Positions 1-9,879 of a DNA stretch of 64,000 bases are shown here, piece by piece (positions within the stretch are counted from its first letter, which is position 1; each line of letters begins with the position of its first letter). The stretch comes from Acetobacteraceae bacterium. GTDB taxonomy: Bacteria; Pseudomonadota; Alphaproteobacteria; Acetobacterales; Acetobacteraceae. The position numbers and the translations under genes are program-made. The notes under the pieces were generated by a model. It was not told the origin of the DNA. It ran no database searches and saw only the letters and a program-made list of their open reading frames with translations. The stretch lies in the NCBI GenBank assembly GCA_003151425.1, contig PLXO01000336.1:1-64000 (forward strand), read 5' to 3'.

Positions 1-1075
1 AGGACGTTGAAGGTCTCGTTCTCGATCTTCCAGCGCGCCCGGCCACAGGCGGCCAATTCGGCCACGGTGTCCGCGGAGACCGCGAGGTCTGTGACGAAGC
101 TGTTGTGGTAGGTCCGCTTTCCCCGGTCGTTGAAGATCTCGATGGAGAACCAGTTGACCGCTATGGCGTCCTCGGTGGCACGCAACGGCACCACGGTGAG
201 CCAGCGGTAGACGGTACTGGTGCGCTTGCCGCGTTTGCAGGTGGTCTGGCGATGCTCCTCCAGCGTGGCGCCATGCAAGTACTCGGTGATGGTCTGATGG
301 GAAGCAGGCTTGCACGTGAGGATGAAGTTGCCGCCGGCGTCTTGGATGGCGGCAACGATAGGCTGGCAGGCAAACAGGTCGTCACCAAGATAGACCGGCC
401 GAAGATGGCCGACCGCGGCGCTGTGCCGGGCCAGCCAGTAGCCTGCCCCTGCGAAGGCGGGGGCTTCGCGGCGTTGCGCTCACAGTCCTGCTTCTCCGCC
501 CCGTCCCGCGGCACGATGAACCATGCCCTTGGGCTTGACCCGAGGGTCCGGCGGCAGGGGCAAAACCTGCTTGTGACCTGGAGCGACCAGGGTAGCTCCC
601 AGGAAAGTGTGGAAGTATTCCGTGCCGCCGTCCGAACGACGCCGGGTCGAGCAGTGCCGGCATTTGATCTTGCGCGAGCAGAAGTGCTCGGTCCCGTCCA
701 GCGCGATCAGCACCCGCCCGTTCAGGCATTGGAACGGCGTAAGCGGCCCGGCTGCCTCGATCGCCTTGAGGAACAGCCCGTCGAACGCGGCTGGGGCAGC
801 GCCGTCCAGCATCAGGCGGATGTAGTTGTCGGAGGGGATCGCGGACATGCCGAAGAGTGCTTCGCAGTTTGACTGGCCGTGTCCCTCGGCCAGCGCCCGC
901 TGATGGGCCAGGAACGACGGGCTTCCCATGAAAAATATCGAGAATGCCGACACGCCGATGTCCGCCATCGCGTAGTCGTCGTCACGGCGCGGCCCCTTGC
1001 GCTTGTCCGGCAGACCGGCGCAGATCCCTTTCAGTTCCGCTATCAGTTCATCAACCAGGCTCGCCCGGCCGTGGA
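1..1075 (-). pseudogene. DDE transposase, broken, continues past left edge
   Basis: Three reading-frame segments on the minus strand together read as one transposase. The N-terminal part carries ALDGTEHFC and a C-x2-C pair; the middle reads EKQDCERNAAK; the C-terminal part reads YLGDDLFACQP and ends at the edge with RWKIENETFNVL. One extra base near 518-522 shifts the frame. A 26-base GC-rich palindromic insert at 438-463 then returns it to the original frame while separating AAK from WLARH. The in-frame reading begins after a TGA near 1075 and no convincing start was found. The family is a DDE-type transposase of the IS4-like/ISNCY group, recognised by motif memory only. It is not functional as read. 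Confidence 0.8.
438..463. repeat. 26-base REP-like palindromic insert inside the transposase
   Basis: The bases between the AAK and WLARH codons of the transposase form an imperfect palindrome (AGCCTGCCCC, then TGCGAA, then GGCGGGGGCT). Related transposases run directly from AAK to RWLARH, so these bases look inserted. GC-rich palindromes of this kind are common as dispersed REP-type elements in alphaproteobacteria. No target-site duplication is obvious. Confidence 0.5.
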
Positions 1076-1266
1076 ATCAAGGATCGAGTCCGGGCACAAG
1101 AGAAAACTACTGCATCGTGTGGGACGAAGAGAAGAAATCCACCAAATGTGGCATTTTGGACTCGGTCCAGCGCGTGGGCCGGCCAGCACCGGGGCCTCAC
1201 GCGGCATCGTTCGAGATAACTACGAATGCGACTCATTCGTATTGAGAACCGCTGGTGCTACAAAGG

Positions 1267-1294
1267 GGCGCCTTGCGGCGCCTCTCTCTTTTTG
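1267..1294 (+). terminator. intrinsic terminator-like hairpin with T-rich tail
   Basis: GGCGCC (1267-1272), loop TTGC, GGCGCC (1277-1282), then a CT-rich tail ending in five Ts. The shape is that of a rho-independent terminator reading rightwards. No gene on the plus strand directly precedes it, so it may belong to a gene removed when the transposon arrived. Bases 1076-1349 hold nothing else I can support. Confidence 0.45.
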
Positions 1295-1349
1295 GCAGGA
1301 TAAAAGCGGGACAAAGAGCTCGCTAAAACGAGCCTAAATCCTTGATATC

Positions 1350-1424
1350 GCCGGGTTAGCACAGTGGTAGTGCAGCGGTTTTGTAAACCGAAGGTCGGGG
1401 GTTCAAATCCCTCACCCGGCACCA
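1350..1424 (+). tRNA. tRNA-Thr (anticodon TGT)
   Basis: Acceptor arms GCCGGGT (1350-1356) and ACCCGGC (1414-1420) pair fully, followed by discriminator A and an encoded CCA. The T arm GGGGG-TTCAAAT-CCCTC has the usual TTCAA loop. The anticodon loop TTTGTAA places TGT at 1382-1384, reading ACA threonine codons. The 75-base length is normal. The minus-strand frame across it is the usual antisense artefact and not a gene. Confidence 0.96.
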
Positions 1425-1583
1425 TGGTATCCTTTAGGTTGTCCGCGGCAGAGATGCTGACGCTCGCGGTCGATGCCAACATAATCCGCTCCGGTCACCA
1501 TGCGCTTTCGTCGTCCGCAAAGCCCAACAAGCCGCGACAGAACGCCTTGCTACGCCACGCAGTTCAGGATCGCGACGGCATGT

Positions 1584-3953
1584 TCACGGCGCGGCGGTCC
1601 AATGCCAATCCTGAACCTCCGGCATGTCCTGGCCGTGCTCGCTGATATAAAGCTTGTGCCGCTCCATGATGGTCCAATAACGCGCCGTCGCGGTCGCCAC
1701 GAGACCGCTGAGGCGCGGGATGCGCCGGATGGCGTCAAGCGCAAGTTGGTACCGGTCGAGATTGTTCAGCACCACCATGTCAAACGGAGTAGTCGTAGTG
1801 CCCTCTTCCTTGTAGCCGCGCACGTGGATATTGTCGTGATTGCGCCGCCGGTAGGTCAGCTTGTGAATGATCGCCGGATAGCCATGAAATGCGAAGATCA
1901 CCGGCTTGTCTGTCGTGAACAGTTCGTCGAAATCCCGATCTTCCAGGCCATGCGGATGTTCCGATTGCGGCTGCAATGTCATCAAATCCACCACGTTGAC
2001 CACTCGAATTCGGATATCCGGGACATAAGAGCGCAACAGGGTCACGGCAGCCAGCGTCTCAAGGGTAGGCACATCGCCGGCACAGGCCATCACCACGTCA
2101 GGATCATCGGTGCCGTTGCTGGCCCATTGCCAGATGCCCGCGCCGGCAGTGCAGTGGCGAACGGCCGAGTCGATGTCGAGCCACTGCCACTCCGGCTGCT
2201 TGCCGGCGACGATCAGATTGATATAGTTCCGGCTACGTAAACAATGATCCGCCACGGACAGCAGGCAGTTCGCGTCGGGCGGCAGGTATATGCGCACGAC
2301 CTCCGATTTTTTGGCGGCCACATGATCGATGAAACCAGGATCCTGATGGGAAAAACCATTATGATCCTGCCGCCAGACATGCGATGTCAGCAGGTAGTTC
2401 AGTGACGCGATCGGCTTACGCCAGGGAATGCTCCTTGTGGTCTTGAGCCATTTAGCGTGCTGGTTGAACATCGAGTCGATGATATGGATGAAGGCCTCAT
2501 AACACGAAAACAGCCCATGGCGCCCGGTCAGCAGATATCCTTCGAGCCAACCTTCGCACATATGCTCGCTCAGTACCTCCATGACTCGGCCACTGGCGCT
2601 CAGATCGATGTCGACCTCCTCGATCGCAGCCATCCATTCCTTGCCGGAGACTTCGTAGACCGTGTCCAGTCGGTTCGAGGCGGTCTCATCCGGACCGAAC
2701 AAACGAAAATTCTGCTTCTCGAGATTCAGCTTCATGACATCGCGAAGAAATATCCCGAGATTGCGCGTCGCTTCGGCCCTGGTGGTCCCCGGGGCGGGAA
2801 TGTCGATCGCGTAATTCTGGAAGTGGGGCATCGACAATGCAACGAGCAGCTCGCCGCCGTTGGCGTGCGGATTGCTGCCCATGCGACGATGGCCCGTCGG
2901 CGCGAGCGCGGCGAGCTCCTCACGGAACGTTCCTCGTTCGTCGAACAATTCGTCTGGCCGATAACTCTTCATCCAATCTTCAAGTTGCTGAAGGTGTTCC
3001 GGGTTCTTGAAATCCACAATCGGGACCTGATGCGCGCGCCAGGTGCCCTCGACCGGCTTGCCGTCGACGAACTTCGGCCCCGTCCAGCCCTTGGGCGTGC
3101 GGAAGACGATCATCGGCCAGCGCGGACGTTCCGGGGTTGCCGTCCCACCATCCGCCCGGGCGGCACTTTGAATTTGGCGGATCCGCGCCAGGATCGTATC
3201 GAGCGTCGCGGCGAGACATTCATGCACGACCATTGGATCGTCGCCTTCGACGATATGCGGGTCATAGCCATACCCGTGCAGCAGGTCCGTCAGCTCTTGA
3301 CGGCTGATGCGTGCCAGCACCGTTGGATTGGCGATCTTGAACCCATTCAGATGCAGGATCGGAAGAACGGCGCCATCGCGCGCAGGGTTCAGGAATTTGT
3401 TGGAGTGCCAGCTTGCGGCCAGCGCGCCGGTTTCCGCCTCGCCGTCGCCGACCACGCAGGCGACGATCAGGTCCGGGTTGTCGAACGCCGCGCCGTAGGC
3501 ATGGGCCAAAGAATAGCCCAGTTCCCCGCCTTCATGGATGGATCCGGGTGTTTCGGGTGCGACGTGACTGGGCACGCCATACGGCCAGGAAAACTGCCGA
3601 AACAGCCGCTGCAGTCCATACCGGCTGCGCTCGATCGCCGGATAGCGCTCGGTATACGACCCTTCCAGGTAGGTCTGCGCCACCAGCCCCGGGCCGCCGT
3701 GGCCAGGCCCGATCACGCAAATCATGTCCAGATCGTTCTCTTTGATCAGACGGTTCAAATGGACGTAAAGAAAGTTCAGGCCGGGTGTCGTTCCCCAATG
3801 CCCAAGCAATCGAGGTTTGATATGCTCGAGCCTGAGCGGGGTCTCGAGCAGGGGATTGTCCTGCAGATAGATCTGCCCGACCGACAGGTAGTTCGCGGCT
3901 CGCCAGTAGGCATGCATCTTCTGGAGGAGGTCGGGCGACAGGGCATCTTGCAT
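1584..3953 (-). CDS. xfp: phosphoketolase (xylulose-5-P/fructose-6-P)
   Basis: A thiamine-diphosphate enzyme that splits xylulose 5-phosphate (and often fructose 6-phosphate) with phosphate to acetyl phosphate plus a sugar phosphate. The 789-residue product has the usual family length. Visible signatures include [27 protein letters not shown] and the diphosphate-binding [20 protein letters not shown] chose the ATG at 3951-3953 over the longer frame because GGAG lies just upstream and MQDALSP matches family N termini. It is transcribed away from a HAD phosphatase gene. No acetate kinase gene adjoins it, so the fate of the acetyl phosphate is not shown here. Phosphoketolase is common in Acetobacteraceae. 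Confidence 0.95.
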   Translation of the reverse strand: MQDALSPDLLQKMHAYWRAANYLSVGQIYLQDNPLLETPLRLEHIKPRLLGHWGTTPGLNFLYVHLNRLIKENDLDMICVIGPGHGGPGLVAQTYLEGSYTERYPAIERSRYGLQRLFRQFSWPYGVPSHVAPETPGSIHEGGELGYSLAHAYGAAFDNPDLIVACVVGDGEAETGALAASWHSNKFLNPARDGAVLPILHLNGFKIANPTVLARISRQELTDLLHGYGYDPHIVEGDDPMVVHECLAATLDTILARIRQIQSAARADGGTATPERPRWPMIVFRTPKGWTGPKFVDGKPVEGTWRAHQVPIVDFKNPEHLQQLEDWMKSYRPDELFDERGTFREELAALAPTGHRRMGSNPHANGGELLVALSMPHFQNYAIDIPAPGTTRAEATRNLGIFLRDVMKLNLEKQNFRLFGPDETASNRLDTVYEVSGKEWMAAIEEVDIDLSASGRVMEVLSEHMCEGWLEGYLLTGRHGLFSCYEAFIHIIDSMFNQHAKWLKTTRSIPWRKPIASLNYLLTSHVWRQDHNGFSHQDPGFIDHVAAKKSEVVRIYLPPDANCLLSVADHCLRSRNYINLIVAGKQPEWQWLDIDSAVRHCTAGAGIWQWASNGTDDPDVVMACAGDVPTLETLAAVTLLRSYVPDIRIRVVNVVDLMTLQPQSEHPHGLEDRDFDELFTTDKPVIFAFHGYPAIIHKLTYRRRNHDNIHVRGYKEEGTTTTPFDMVVLNNLDRYQLALDAIRRIPRLSGLVATATARYWTIMERHKLYISEHGQDMPEVQDWHWTAAP

Positions 3954-4282
3954 CACGGCGTCTCCGAGATTGGCCGCGACGCTATCACAACATCGGGCAG
4001 GGCGAAGCGCCAGGCGACTACGGCAGCACATCAAGTTACGGAACGGCACGGTTCAATGCCACCCGAGCAGCTTTTGCCCCGAGCCGCGGACGAATGCCCG
4101 CTCTTTCGCTTCAACAGTTCGCGAGTTGGGCCATGCCTGCCCTTGGCAATGATCCCCAGGGTCTCGATGCTCACCTCGACCGATGAGGTGTGGAAGGTGA
4201 GCAGCTTGCTCGCCACGCCCGGCATCGACCATCTGAACCTGCCGCCGTCGGGTCAGACGCGCGCCAAGTTGGGGACACCCTG
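3954..4282. promoter_or_regulatory. divergent intergenic region xfp / HAD gene
   Basis: This stretch separates two divergently transcribed genes and should hold both promoters. GGAG precedes the phosphoketolase start on the minus strand and GGGG precedes the HAD start on the plus strand. I found no clear operator, and the frames crossing it are antisense extensions. Confidence 0.4.
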
Positions 4283-5008
4283 ATGACCAAGCCGCAGGAC
4301 CTCGTCTTCCTGTTCGACGTGGACAACACGCTGATCGACAACGACAAAATCCAACTGGATCTGCGCAATCATCTTGCAACGAACTATGGTGTCAACGCGC
4401 GCGACCGCTACTGGGAGCTGTTCGAGGAGCTGCGCAACGAGCTCGGCTATACCGATTATCTTGGCGCGCTGGAGCGCTACCGGGTGGAGGAACTGCACAA
4501 CCCGCGCGTGCTTCGGATCGCGAACTGGCTGGCCGACTATCCGTTTGCCGAGCGGCTCTACCCGGGTGCGCTGGATGCGGTGCGGCACGCGCGGCAATGG
4601 GGTCTCACGGTGATCCTTTCAGATGGCGACGCGGTTTTCCAGCCCCGCAAGGTGGAGCGTTCCGGACTGTGGCGCGAAGTCGATGACCGGGTGCTGATCT
4701 ACATCCACAAGGAGCAGGAGCTGGATGATGTCGAGCGCTGGTTTCCGGCGAAACAGTATGTGCTGATTGACGACAAACTGCGGATCCTGGATGCCGTCAA
4801 GAAGATCTGGGGGGATCGTGTCACCACCGTGTTCCCGCGTCAGGGTCATTACGCTCTCGATCCACGCGAAACAACCTGGCGTACTCCGCCCGACATCACT
4901 ATTGAGCGTATAGGCGATTTTTTGCAGCACGACCTATCGGCGTTCCGGCGGAACGGTCCGGAAAGTACTCGGCAAAGGCAACCGCGTGCCCGGACGCGCC
5001 GGGTCTAA
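4283..5008 (+). CDS. HAD-superfamily hydrolase
   Basis: Cytoplasmic phosphatase-like protein of 241 residues. Motif I is FLFDVDNTLID (nucleophile and acid Asp), motif II is ILSDGD, and the acidic motif IV is VLIDDKLRIL. A helical cap lies between motifs I and II. The start is the ATG at 4283 (MTKPQDLVF), about nine bases after GGGGACA; the upstream in-frame residues have no HAD character. The substrate cannot be read from sequence. Its position opposite phosphoketolase suggests, without proving, a sugar-phosphate or acyl-phosphate role. The last 20 residues are Arg-rich and probably disordered. Confidence 0.85.
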   Translation: MTKPQDLVFLFDVDNTLIDNDKIQLDLRNHLATNYGVNARDRYWELFEELRNELGYTDYLGALERYRVEELHNPRVLRIANWLADYPFAERLYPGALDAVRHARQWGLTVILSDGDAVFQPRKVERSGLWREVDDRVLIYIHKEQELDDVERWFPAKQYVLIDDKLRILDAVKKIWGDRVTTVFPRQGHYALDPRETTWRTPPDITIERIGDFLQHDLSAFRRNGPESTRQRQPRARTRRV

Positions 5009-5195
5009 CGTTCCCTGAAGAGCCCCTGGCTGTGGTATGCCAGTTGGCGGAACGAATAACGTACGTCGGCGTCCGGCTTACCACGTCATGGCTGGGCCTG
5101 ACCCGACTTCTGCACCGGGCGAACGTACGGCCGCGATTTGTCACCCCCCAAAAAGAGGAGAATCGTTCCGAAACATATTCCAGGCATCAGACCGC

Positions 5196-5477
5196 CTACG
5201 CAACGCCTTGCAGCATCGCTCCGCAGGGTCGAAAGCCCCACCGCGGCCGGTACGCGACCGACGCGGCAACCATCGGCGGTGGGGGTTCATTCGGCGGGAC
5301 AGGGATTGGACGCGGTGGCTCCTCGATGGGCGTGGGCTTGTCTGGATCTGGTATTTCCGGCGGCTGCCCAGGTGGTTTGGGCGGATCAGACGCGACAGCC
5401 CCGCTGGTGTCGGGACGAGGCTGCGGGCGCGTAGCCAAAGTGCCATCCGGGACTTCCGGACCACCCCGCGCCCTCAC
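5196..5477 (-). CDS. proline-rich hypothetical protein
   Basis: A 93-residue frame with a GTG start overlapping the stop of the ruined metallo-hydrolase gene (GTGA), preceded by GGGGAAA. Its centre is a run of short proline and acidic repeats (PPKPPGQPPEIPDPDKP, then PTPIEEPPRPIPVPP), a low-complexity style seen in short uncharacterised alphaproteobacterial proteins. There is no signal peptide or membrane segment. The frame may be a leftover rather than a gene. The neighbouring gap 5009-5195 shows nothing. Confidence 0.3.
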   Translation of the reverse strand: MRARGGPEVPDGTLATRPQPRPDTSGAVASDPPKPPGQPPEIPDPDKPTPIEEPPRPIPVPPNEPPPPMVAASVAYRPRWGFRPCGAMLQGVA

Positions 5478-5720
5478 AGGCTGCACCGTTTCCCCACCGC
5501 CGAGGGCACGACGATCCGCTCGGCATAGGACTGCTCCAGCGCGTTCAGCGTCTGCCAGCCGGTGCGGTGCGCCGGGACGATCAGCCTGAACGCGCACCCC
5601 CTGAAGCTGCAACTGCACCCATTCCCGGGTCGCGAACGCTGGCGTGGAGGACAGGCTGTCGGTGACGTTGTCCACCAGCACCTGAATCTCGGGCCGGTCC
5701 ACCGGCTGAAATGTCGTCAT
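5474..5720 (-). pseudogene. MBL-fold metallo-hydrolase with large internal deletion
   Basis: The start at 5720 gives MTTFQPVDRPEIQVLVDNVT followed by DSLSSTP, the typical N terminus of the large metallo-beta-lactamase-fold family that begins with LVDNVTDSLS. About 35 codons later the frame breaks. Continuing one frame over gives IVPAHRTGWQTLNALEQ, then ERIVVPSAVGKRCSL and stop, which is the typical C terminus of the same family. The whole catalytic core, including the HxHxDH site, is missing. This is a deletion remnant of a gene of roughly 300 codons. It is divergent from the amidohydrolase at 5852. Confidence 0.75.
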
Positions 5721-5851
5721 GGTCGCCTCCTCGCGCCGGCGCGTCGGCCGTTCCGACGCATGTTTGCCAATGTCGCAGAATGCCGCGGCACTGGCGACCG
5801 TCAGCACGGCCATGCCACAATCCGGCAGGACAGCGGGCAGGGGAGGAATCG

Positions 5852-6811
5852 ATGCCGGCCAAACCGCAGGTCATCGCGCTGGAAGAACATTACCAGGACC
5901 CGGACGTGGTCCGCGCCTACGCGCCCGAGGACGCCAGGCAGGCCCCCGTCATCGCCGAACGCTTGAACGATGTCGCCGAGCTGCGCATCAAGGAAATGGA
6001 CGCCGCCGGCATCGACCTGCAGGTGCTGTCGCACGGCAACCCCGGGCTGCAGACCATGGACGCCGAAGCCGCCGTGCGTCTGGCACGCATCGCCAACGAC
6101 CGGCTGGCGGGCGCGGTGGCCGCGCGGCCCGACCGGTTCGCCGCCTTCGCAGCGTTGCCCACCCCCGATCCAAAGGCCGCCGCCGACGAGCTGGAACGCG
6201 CGGTGACAAAGCTCGGCTTCAAGGGCGCGCTGATCAACGGCCCGACGCACGGCGTGTTCCTCGACGACAAACGCTTCTGGCCGATCTTCGAGCGCGCCGC
6301 CGCGCTTGACGTGCCGATCTATTTGCACCCGGCGGTCCCGCAGCAGGCAGTGGTCGACGCCTACTACCAGGACTACGTGCAGGACTGGCCGTCGATCCTG
6401 CGCGCCGCCTGGGGTTTTACGGTGGAGACCGCGACGCAGGGCGTGCGCATGGTGCTCAGCGGCGTGTTCGATGCGTATCCGGGCCTAAAGATCGTCCTCG
6501 GGCATCTCGGCGAGGGGCTGCCGTTCCTGCTCTGGCGGATCAACATGGGTTTTACGCGCGACGCCAAGGGCGGCCGCGGCTTCCGCGAGGTGTTCTGCGA
6601 CCACTTCTGGATCACCACCAGCGGCTTCTGGTCCGACCCGGCGCTGCTGTGCTGCGTGCAGGAGGTGGGGGTGGACCGCATCATGTTCTCGGTCGACTAC
6701 CCGTTCGCGCCGAACCAGCCGGCCACCGAGTGGCTGCACAAGATCCCGCTCTGCGCCGAGGACAAAGCGAAGATCGCCAGCGGCAATGCACGGCGATTGT
6801 TGAAGCTGTGA
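5852..6811 (+). CDS. amidohydrolase 2 family metal-dependent decarboxylase/hydrolase
   Basis: A 319-residue TIM-barrel protein of the ACMSD/gamma-resorcylate decarboxylase branch. The N terminus IALEEHY has the E-x-H metal pair of the dihydroxybenzoate and resorcylate decarboxylases rather than H-x-H. Other metal or catalytic positions are present: YLHPAVP, GHLGEGLPF and FSVDYPF. The start at 5852 has an ideal GGGGAGGAA six bases upstream. The family acts without oxygen on aromatic acids, or as a hydrolase; the substrate here is unknown. It stands alone, divergent from a deleted metallo-hydrolase gene. Bases 6812-7289 downstream contain no gene or clear signal. Confidence 0.85.
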   Translation: MPAKPQVIALEEHYQDPDVVRAYAPEDARQAPVIAERLNDVAELRIKEMDAAGIDLQVLSHGNPGLQTMDAEAAVRLARIANDRLAGAVAARPDRFAAFAALPTPDPKAAADELERAVTKLGFKGALINGPTHGVFLDDKRFWPIFERAAALDVPIYLHPAVPQQAVVDAYYQDYVQDWPSILRAAWGFTVETATQGVRMVLSGVFDAYPGLKIVLGHLGEGLPFLLWRINMGFTRDAKGGRGFREVFCDHFWITTSGFWSDPALLCCVQEVGVDRIMFSVDYPFAPNQPATEWLHKIPLCAEDKAKIASGNARRLLKL

Positions 6812-7289
6812 CGGGCGTTGGGCGGGGTTGGAACGGCGCTGAGCGGATCGGGCCGTTGCGGCATCCGGCGGCTGATGGCGGACGTAATCAATGCGTGAGA
6901 TTGGTGGCGGTCAGGCCGGCCACTCGACGGCGTTTCAGTGCGATGCTGAATTGCTCAGGGACAGCGGAAGGCGCACACAAGGGCCAGTTGATCCGTTACG
7001 CTCTTGTCCGCACCGGAAGGCCCCGGACCCGCGACGGTCGCACAGCCTCATGCCCAGACTCGCCCAGCGTGCGGCCGCACCCGACAGCAGGGCTCTCGTG
7101 ATGCGGAACTGAGCTCGGGCCGCCCTGTTACCCGCAAATCCACCCACCCGCCGCCGCGCCCGACGGTTGGTTCGGGAATCCTGGGTTCGGACGTTACTTT
7201 ACAACAGCCAAATCGGCGGCGTAGGGTTGTTGTCCGCGGCTGGGCAACGTTGTGCGCCAGCCGGGTAACGAATAATCGTGGGGGATGTC

Positions 7290-8966
7290 ATGAAACGTAC
7301 CGCCAAAAGCACCATTACGGCCGGCGCGGCGGCGCTTGCCATGCTCGCCGCCTTGCCGCACGCACGGGCACAGACCACGGCGGTGACACAGGATCAGCTG
7401 AACAAAGCAGGCAGCGACGGCAACAACTTCCTGCACACCAACGGCAACTACGCGCAGACTCGTTTCTATCCCAACCGGCAGATCAATGCCGGCAACGTCG
7501 CGCATCTGCACCCAGCCTGGATCTTCCAGACCGATGTCAAGGAGTCAACGGAGACAACACCGATCGTCGTCAACGGCATCATGTACATCACCACATCGTT
7601 CGATCACGTCTATGCGCTGAACGCGCGCACCGGCGAGCAGATCTGGTACTATGCGCAGAAGCTGGGACCGCTGACGATCTATTGCTGCGGTCCCAACAAC
7701 CGCGGTGTCGCGGTGTCCGGCGACAAGGTGTATCTGGCGACGCTCGATTCCAAGCTGGTCGCGCTGGACGCCAAGACCGGCAAGGTGGCCTGGGAGACCC
7801 AGATCGCCGATCCCACGCTCGGCTACAGCGAGACGATGGCGCCGACCGCGGTGAACGGCAAGATTCTCATCGGCACCAATGGCGGCGAGTATGGCATTCG
7901 TGGTTTCGTACGCGCCTATGATGCCGAAACCGGCAAGCTGATCTGGAATTTCGATACCATTCCAGAGAACTCGGTCGGCGTCTGGGCGACCAAGGACGCC
8001 ACGGGCCGTGACTTGCATCGCGATATCGCCGCCGAGAAGGCAGCGCTCGCCAAGGATGGCGATCCCTACAAGCGGCTTGGCGGTGGCGTGTGGCAGAACC
8101 CGGCGGTGGATCTGGCGCACCACCGGATCTATTTCGTGGTCGGCAATCCTTCACCCGACCTCGACGGCGCGGTTCGCCCGGGCGACAACCTGTATACCGA
8201 CTCGCTTGTCTCGCTGGATCTCGACAGCGGCAAATATGTCTGCCACTTCCAGTACGTTCCGCATGATATCTGGGATCTCGACGCGGTCAGCCCAACGGTC
8301 CTGGTGCCGGTGCGCGACAAGAGCGGCAAGCTGGTCGATGGCGTGCTGCACGCCGGCAAGACCGGGCACGTCTATGTCAACAAGGCGGACGATTGCAGCC
8401 CGATCCGATTCTCCGCGGCGATGGTGGAGCAGAAGAACATGTGGACGCTGCCCACGCCGCAGGGGGCGATCATGCTGCCGGGCGCCAACGGCGGCGTCGA
8501 GTGGTCGCCCATCGCGGTCGATCCCGGGCTTGGCCTGAGCTACGCCATCAACCTGCACCAGCCAATGACTTATACCGTGACCCCGTCGCCCTATCCGGAC
8601 GGCAAGCTGTGGCTGGGGGGCGCGTTCGCGGTCATCCCGGGCGCTCAGCAAACAGGCAACGTGACCGCGGTGGACTACAACACCGACAAGATCGCCTGGC
8701 AGGTGAAAACCGAACAGCCGATGATCGGCGGGATTCTCGCGACCGCCGGAGGCCTCGTGTTCACCGGCGAGGGCAACGGCCAGTTCAAGGCCTATAACGC
8801 CAAAACCGGGGCCGCACTGTGGCGCTTCCAGGCCGGCGCCGGCGTCAATGCGCCACCGTCTTCCTATACCGTCAATGGCAAGCAGTACGTCGTCGTGGCC
8901 GCTGGCGGCAACACACAGATCGACTTCAAGCGCGGCAACGCGGTCATCGCATTCACGCTGGACTGA
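7290..8966 (+). CDS. PQQ-dependent methanol/ethanol-family dehydrogenase, probably lanthanide type
   Basis: Periplasmic quinoprotein alcohol dehydrogenase of 558 residues passing electrons to a cytochrome c. A signal peptide covers about residues 1-27 (cut near ARA-Q). Tryptophan-docking repeats ([27 protein letters not shown]) mark the beta-propeller. The vicinal disulfide is C132-C133. Metal and active-site residues are E200, N286 and D329. D331 follows in the motif WDLDA; an Asp two positions after the catalytic Asp is the signature of lanthanide-using XoxF and PedH-type enzymes. There is no fused cytochrome domain. GGGG lies ten bases before the ATG. A diheme cytochrome gene follows 79 bases later. 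The alcohol substrate is unknown. Confidence 0.93.
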   Translation: MKRTAKSTITAGAAALAMLAALPHARAQTTAVTQDQLNKAGSDGNNFLHTNGNYAQTRFYPNRQINAGNVAHLHPAWIFQTDVKESTETTPIVVNGIMYITTSFDHVYALNARTGEQIWYYAQKLGPLTIYCCGPNNRGVAVSGDKVYLATLDSKLVALDAKTGKVAWETQIADPTLGYSETMAPTAVNGKILIGTNGGEYGIRGFVRAYDAETGKLIWNFDTIPENSVGVWATKDATGRDLHRDIAAEKAALAKDGDPYKRLGGGVWQNPAVDLAHHRIYFVVGNPSPDLDGAVRPGDNLYTDSLVSLDLDSGKYVCHFQYVPHDIWDLDAVSPTVLVPVRDKSGKLVDGVLHAGKTGHVYVNKADDCSPIRFSAAMVEQKNMWTLPTPQGAIMLPGANGGVEWSPIAVDPGLGLSYAINLHQPMTYTVTPSPYPDGKLWLGGAFAVIPGAQQTGNVTAVDYNTDKIAWQVKTEQPMIGGILATAGGLVFTGEGNGQFKAYNAKTGAALWRFQAGAGVNAPPSSYTVNGKQYVVVAAGGNTQIDFKRGNAVIAFTLD

Positions 8967-9045
8967 TCGACCGCGAGCGAAACAAATCAGCCGACGGGTC
9001 CCGCTGGGGTCCGTCGGCCACGCGCCACACCACGCCGGGCAGGGA

Positions 9046-9642
9046 ATGCGAGCAGGACATCTGATTGGTGCACTCCTGGCCAGCCTGATGCTTGCCGGCA
9101 GCATCGCCACAACCGCGATGGCACAAACCACCGGCACCGAATCAATCGAGGACAAGGCTGCCATTTGTGGTGCCTGCCACGGTGCCGACGGCATTCCGGC
9201 GAGCAAGGAGATCCCGATCATCTGGGGCCAGCACGCCGGCTACATCTTCCTCAATCTCCGCGACATCCAGACCGGCACGCGGAAGAACGAGCAGATGGAA
9301 CCCATCGTCAAGATGCTGAGTCGCGGCGATATGCTTGCGCTCGGGGAATATTTCGCGCGGAAGCCGTGGCCCGATCTCGGGCAGCCCAGGGCGCCAGCAG
9401 AGGTCGCAACGCGCGCTGCGGTGGTTGCCACCTCGGGGCAGTGCACGCAATGCCATCTCGGCGGATATCTGGGCGACAGCACGAACCCACGCCTGGCCGG
9501 GCAAAATGTCGAGTACCTGCGCAAGACCATGCGGGACTTCCGCAACGGCACCCGCGGCAACAATCCCTGGATGGCAGCGCTGCTGAAGACGTTCTCGGAT
9601 GGCGATATCGACGCCCTGGCACGCTATCTGGCCGGGCTGTAG
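9046..9642 (+). CDS. diheme c-type cytochrome (c4/c553-like)
   Basis: Exported 198-residue protein with a signal peptide (about residues 1-26, ending AMA) and two heme c sites, C41-GA-C44-H45 and C133-TQ-C136-H137, one in each half. The two halves resemble each other, as in cytochrome c4. It follows the quinoprotein dehydrogenase in the same direction and is the likely electron acceptor, linking alcohol oxidation to the respiratory chain. The chosen ATG at 9046 begins the hydrophobic leader, although its AGGG is very close; longer in-frame readings overlap the dehydrogenase gene and are poor. Confidence 0.88.
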   Translation: MRAGHLIGALLASLMLAGSIATTAMAQTTGTESIEDKAAICGACHGADGIPASKEIPIIWGQHAGYIFLNLRDIQTGTRKNEQMEPIVKMLSRGDMLALGEYFARKPWPDLGQPRAPAEVATRAAVVATSGQCTQCHLGGYLGDSTNPRLAGQNVEYLRKTMRDFRNGTRGNNPWMAALLKTFSDGDIDALARYLAGL

Positions 9643-9691
9643 CACGATGTCGCGACAGCCGGGCCGCCACGCGCACTCGGGACGCGATGCC

Positions 9692-9795
9692 GAGAAGTCG
9701 TGCCGCCGTTCCGCCGAGAATTGCGTTCCGCTCGTCGTCGCTCAATCCCGGCGTGCCGAGCACGAAGTCGACCCTCGTGCTGGTCCACGGGACCC
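9692..9795 (-). pseudogene. 3'-end remnant of an amidohydrolase gene
   Basis: About 100 bases on the minus strand closely match the 3' end of the amidohydrolase at 11926-13008. Both encode GTPGLSDDER followed by AILGGTAARLLGI. Nothing upstream of the remnant resembles the rest of that gene. The result is a scrap and a full copy flanking the SDR gene and the toxin-antitoxin pair in the same orientation, as expected after duplication and partial deletion. Confidence 0.75.
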
Positions 9796-9879
9796 TGCTC
9801 GATGCGGTTTGCCCGTACGTGCGTCGCGGTCGATAATCGGCTGGGCGCTACAGAGCGCGAGGATATCGGGGAACACGCC

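Noticed and set aside
1258-1482. Minus-strand frame containing PGEGFEPPTFGLQN
   Set aside because: This is the well-known antisense translation of a tRNA gene, here tRNA-Thr.
2457-4283. 608-codon plus-strand frame opposite phosphoketolase
   Set aside because: A shadow of the GC-rich phosphoketolase gene in the antisense direction.
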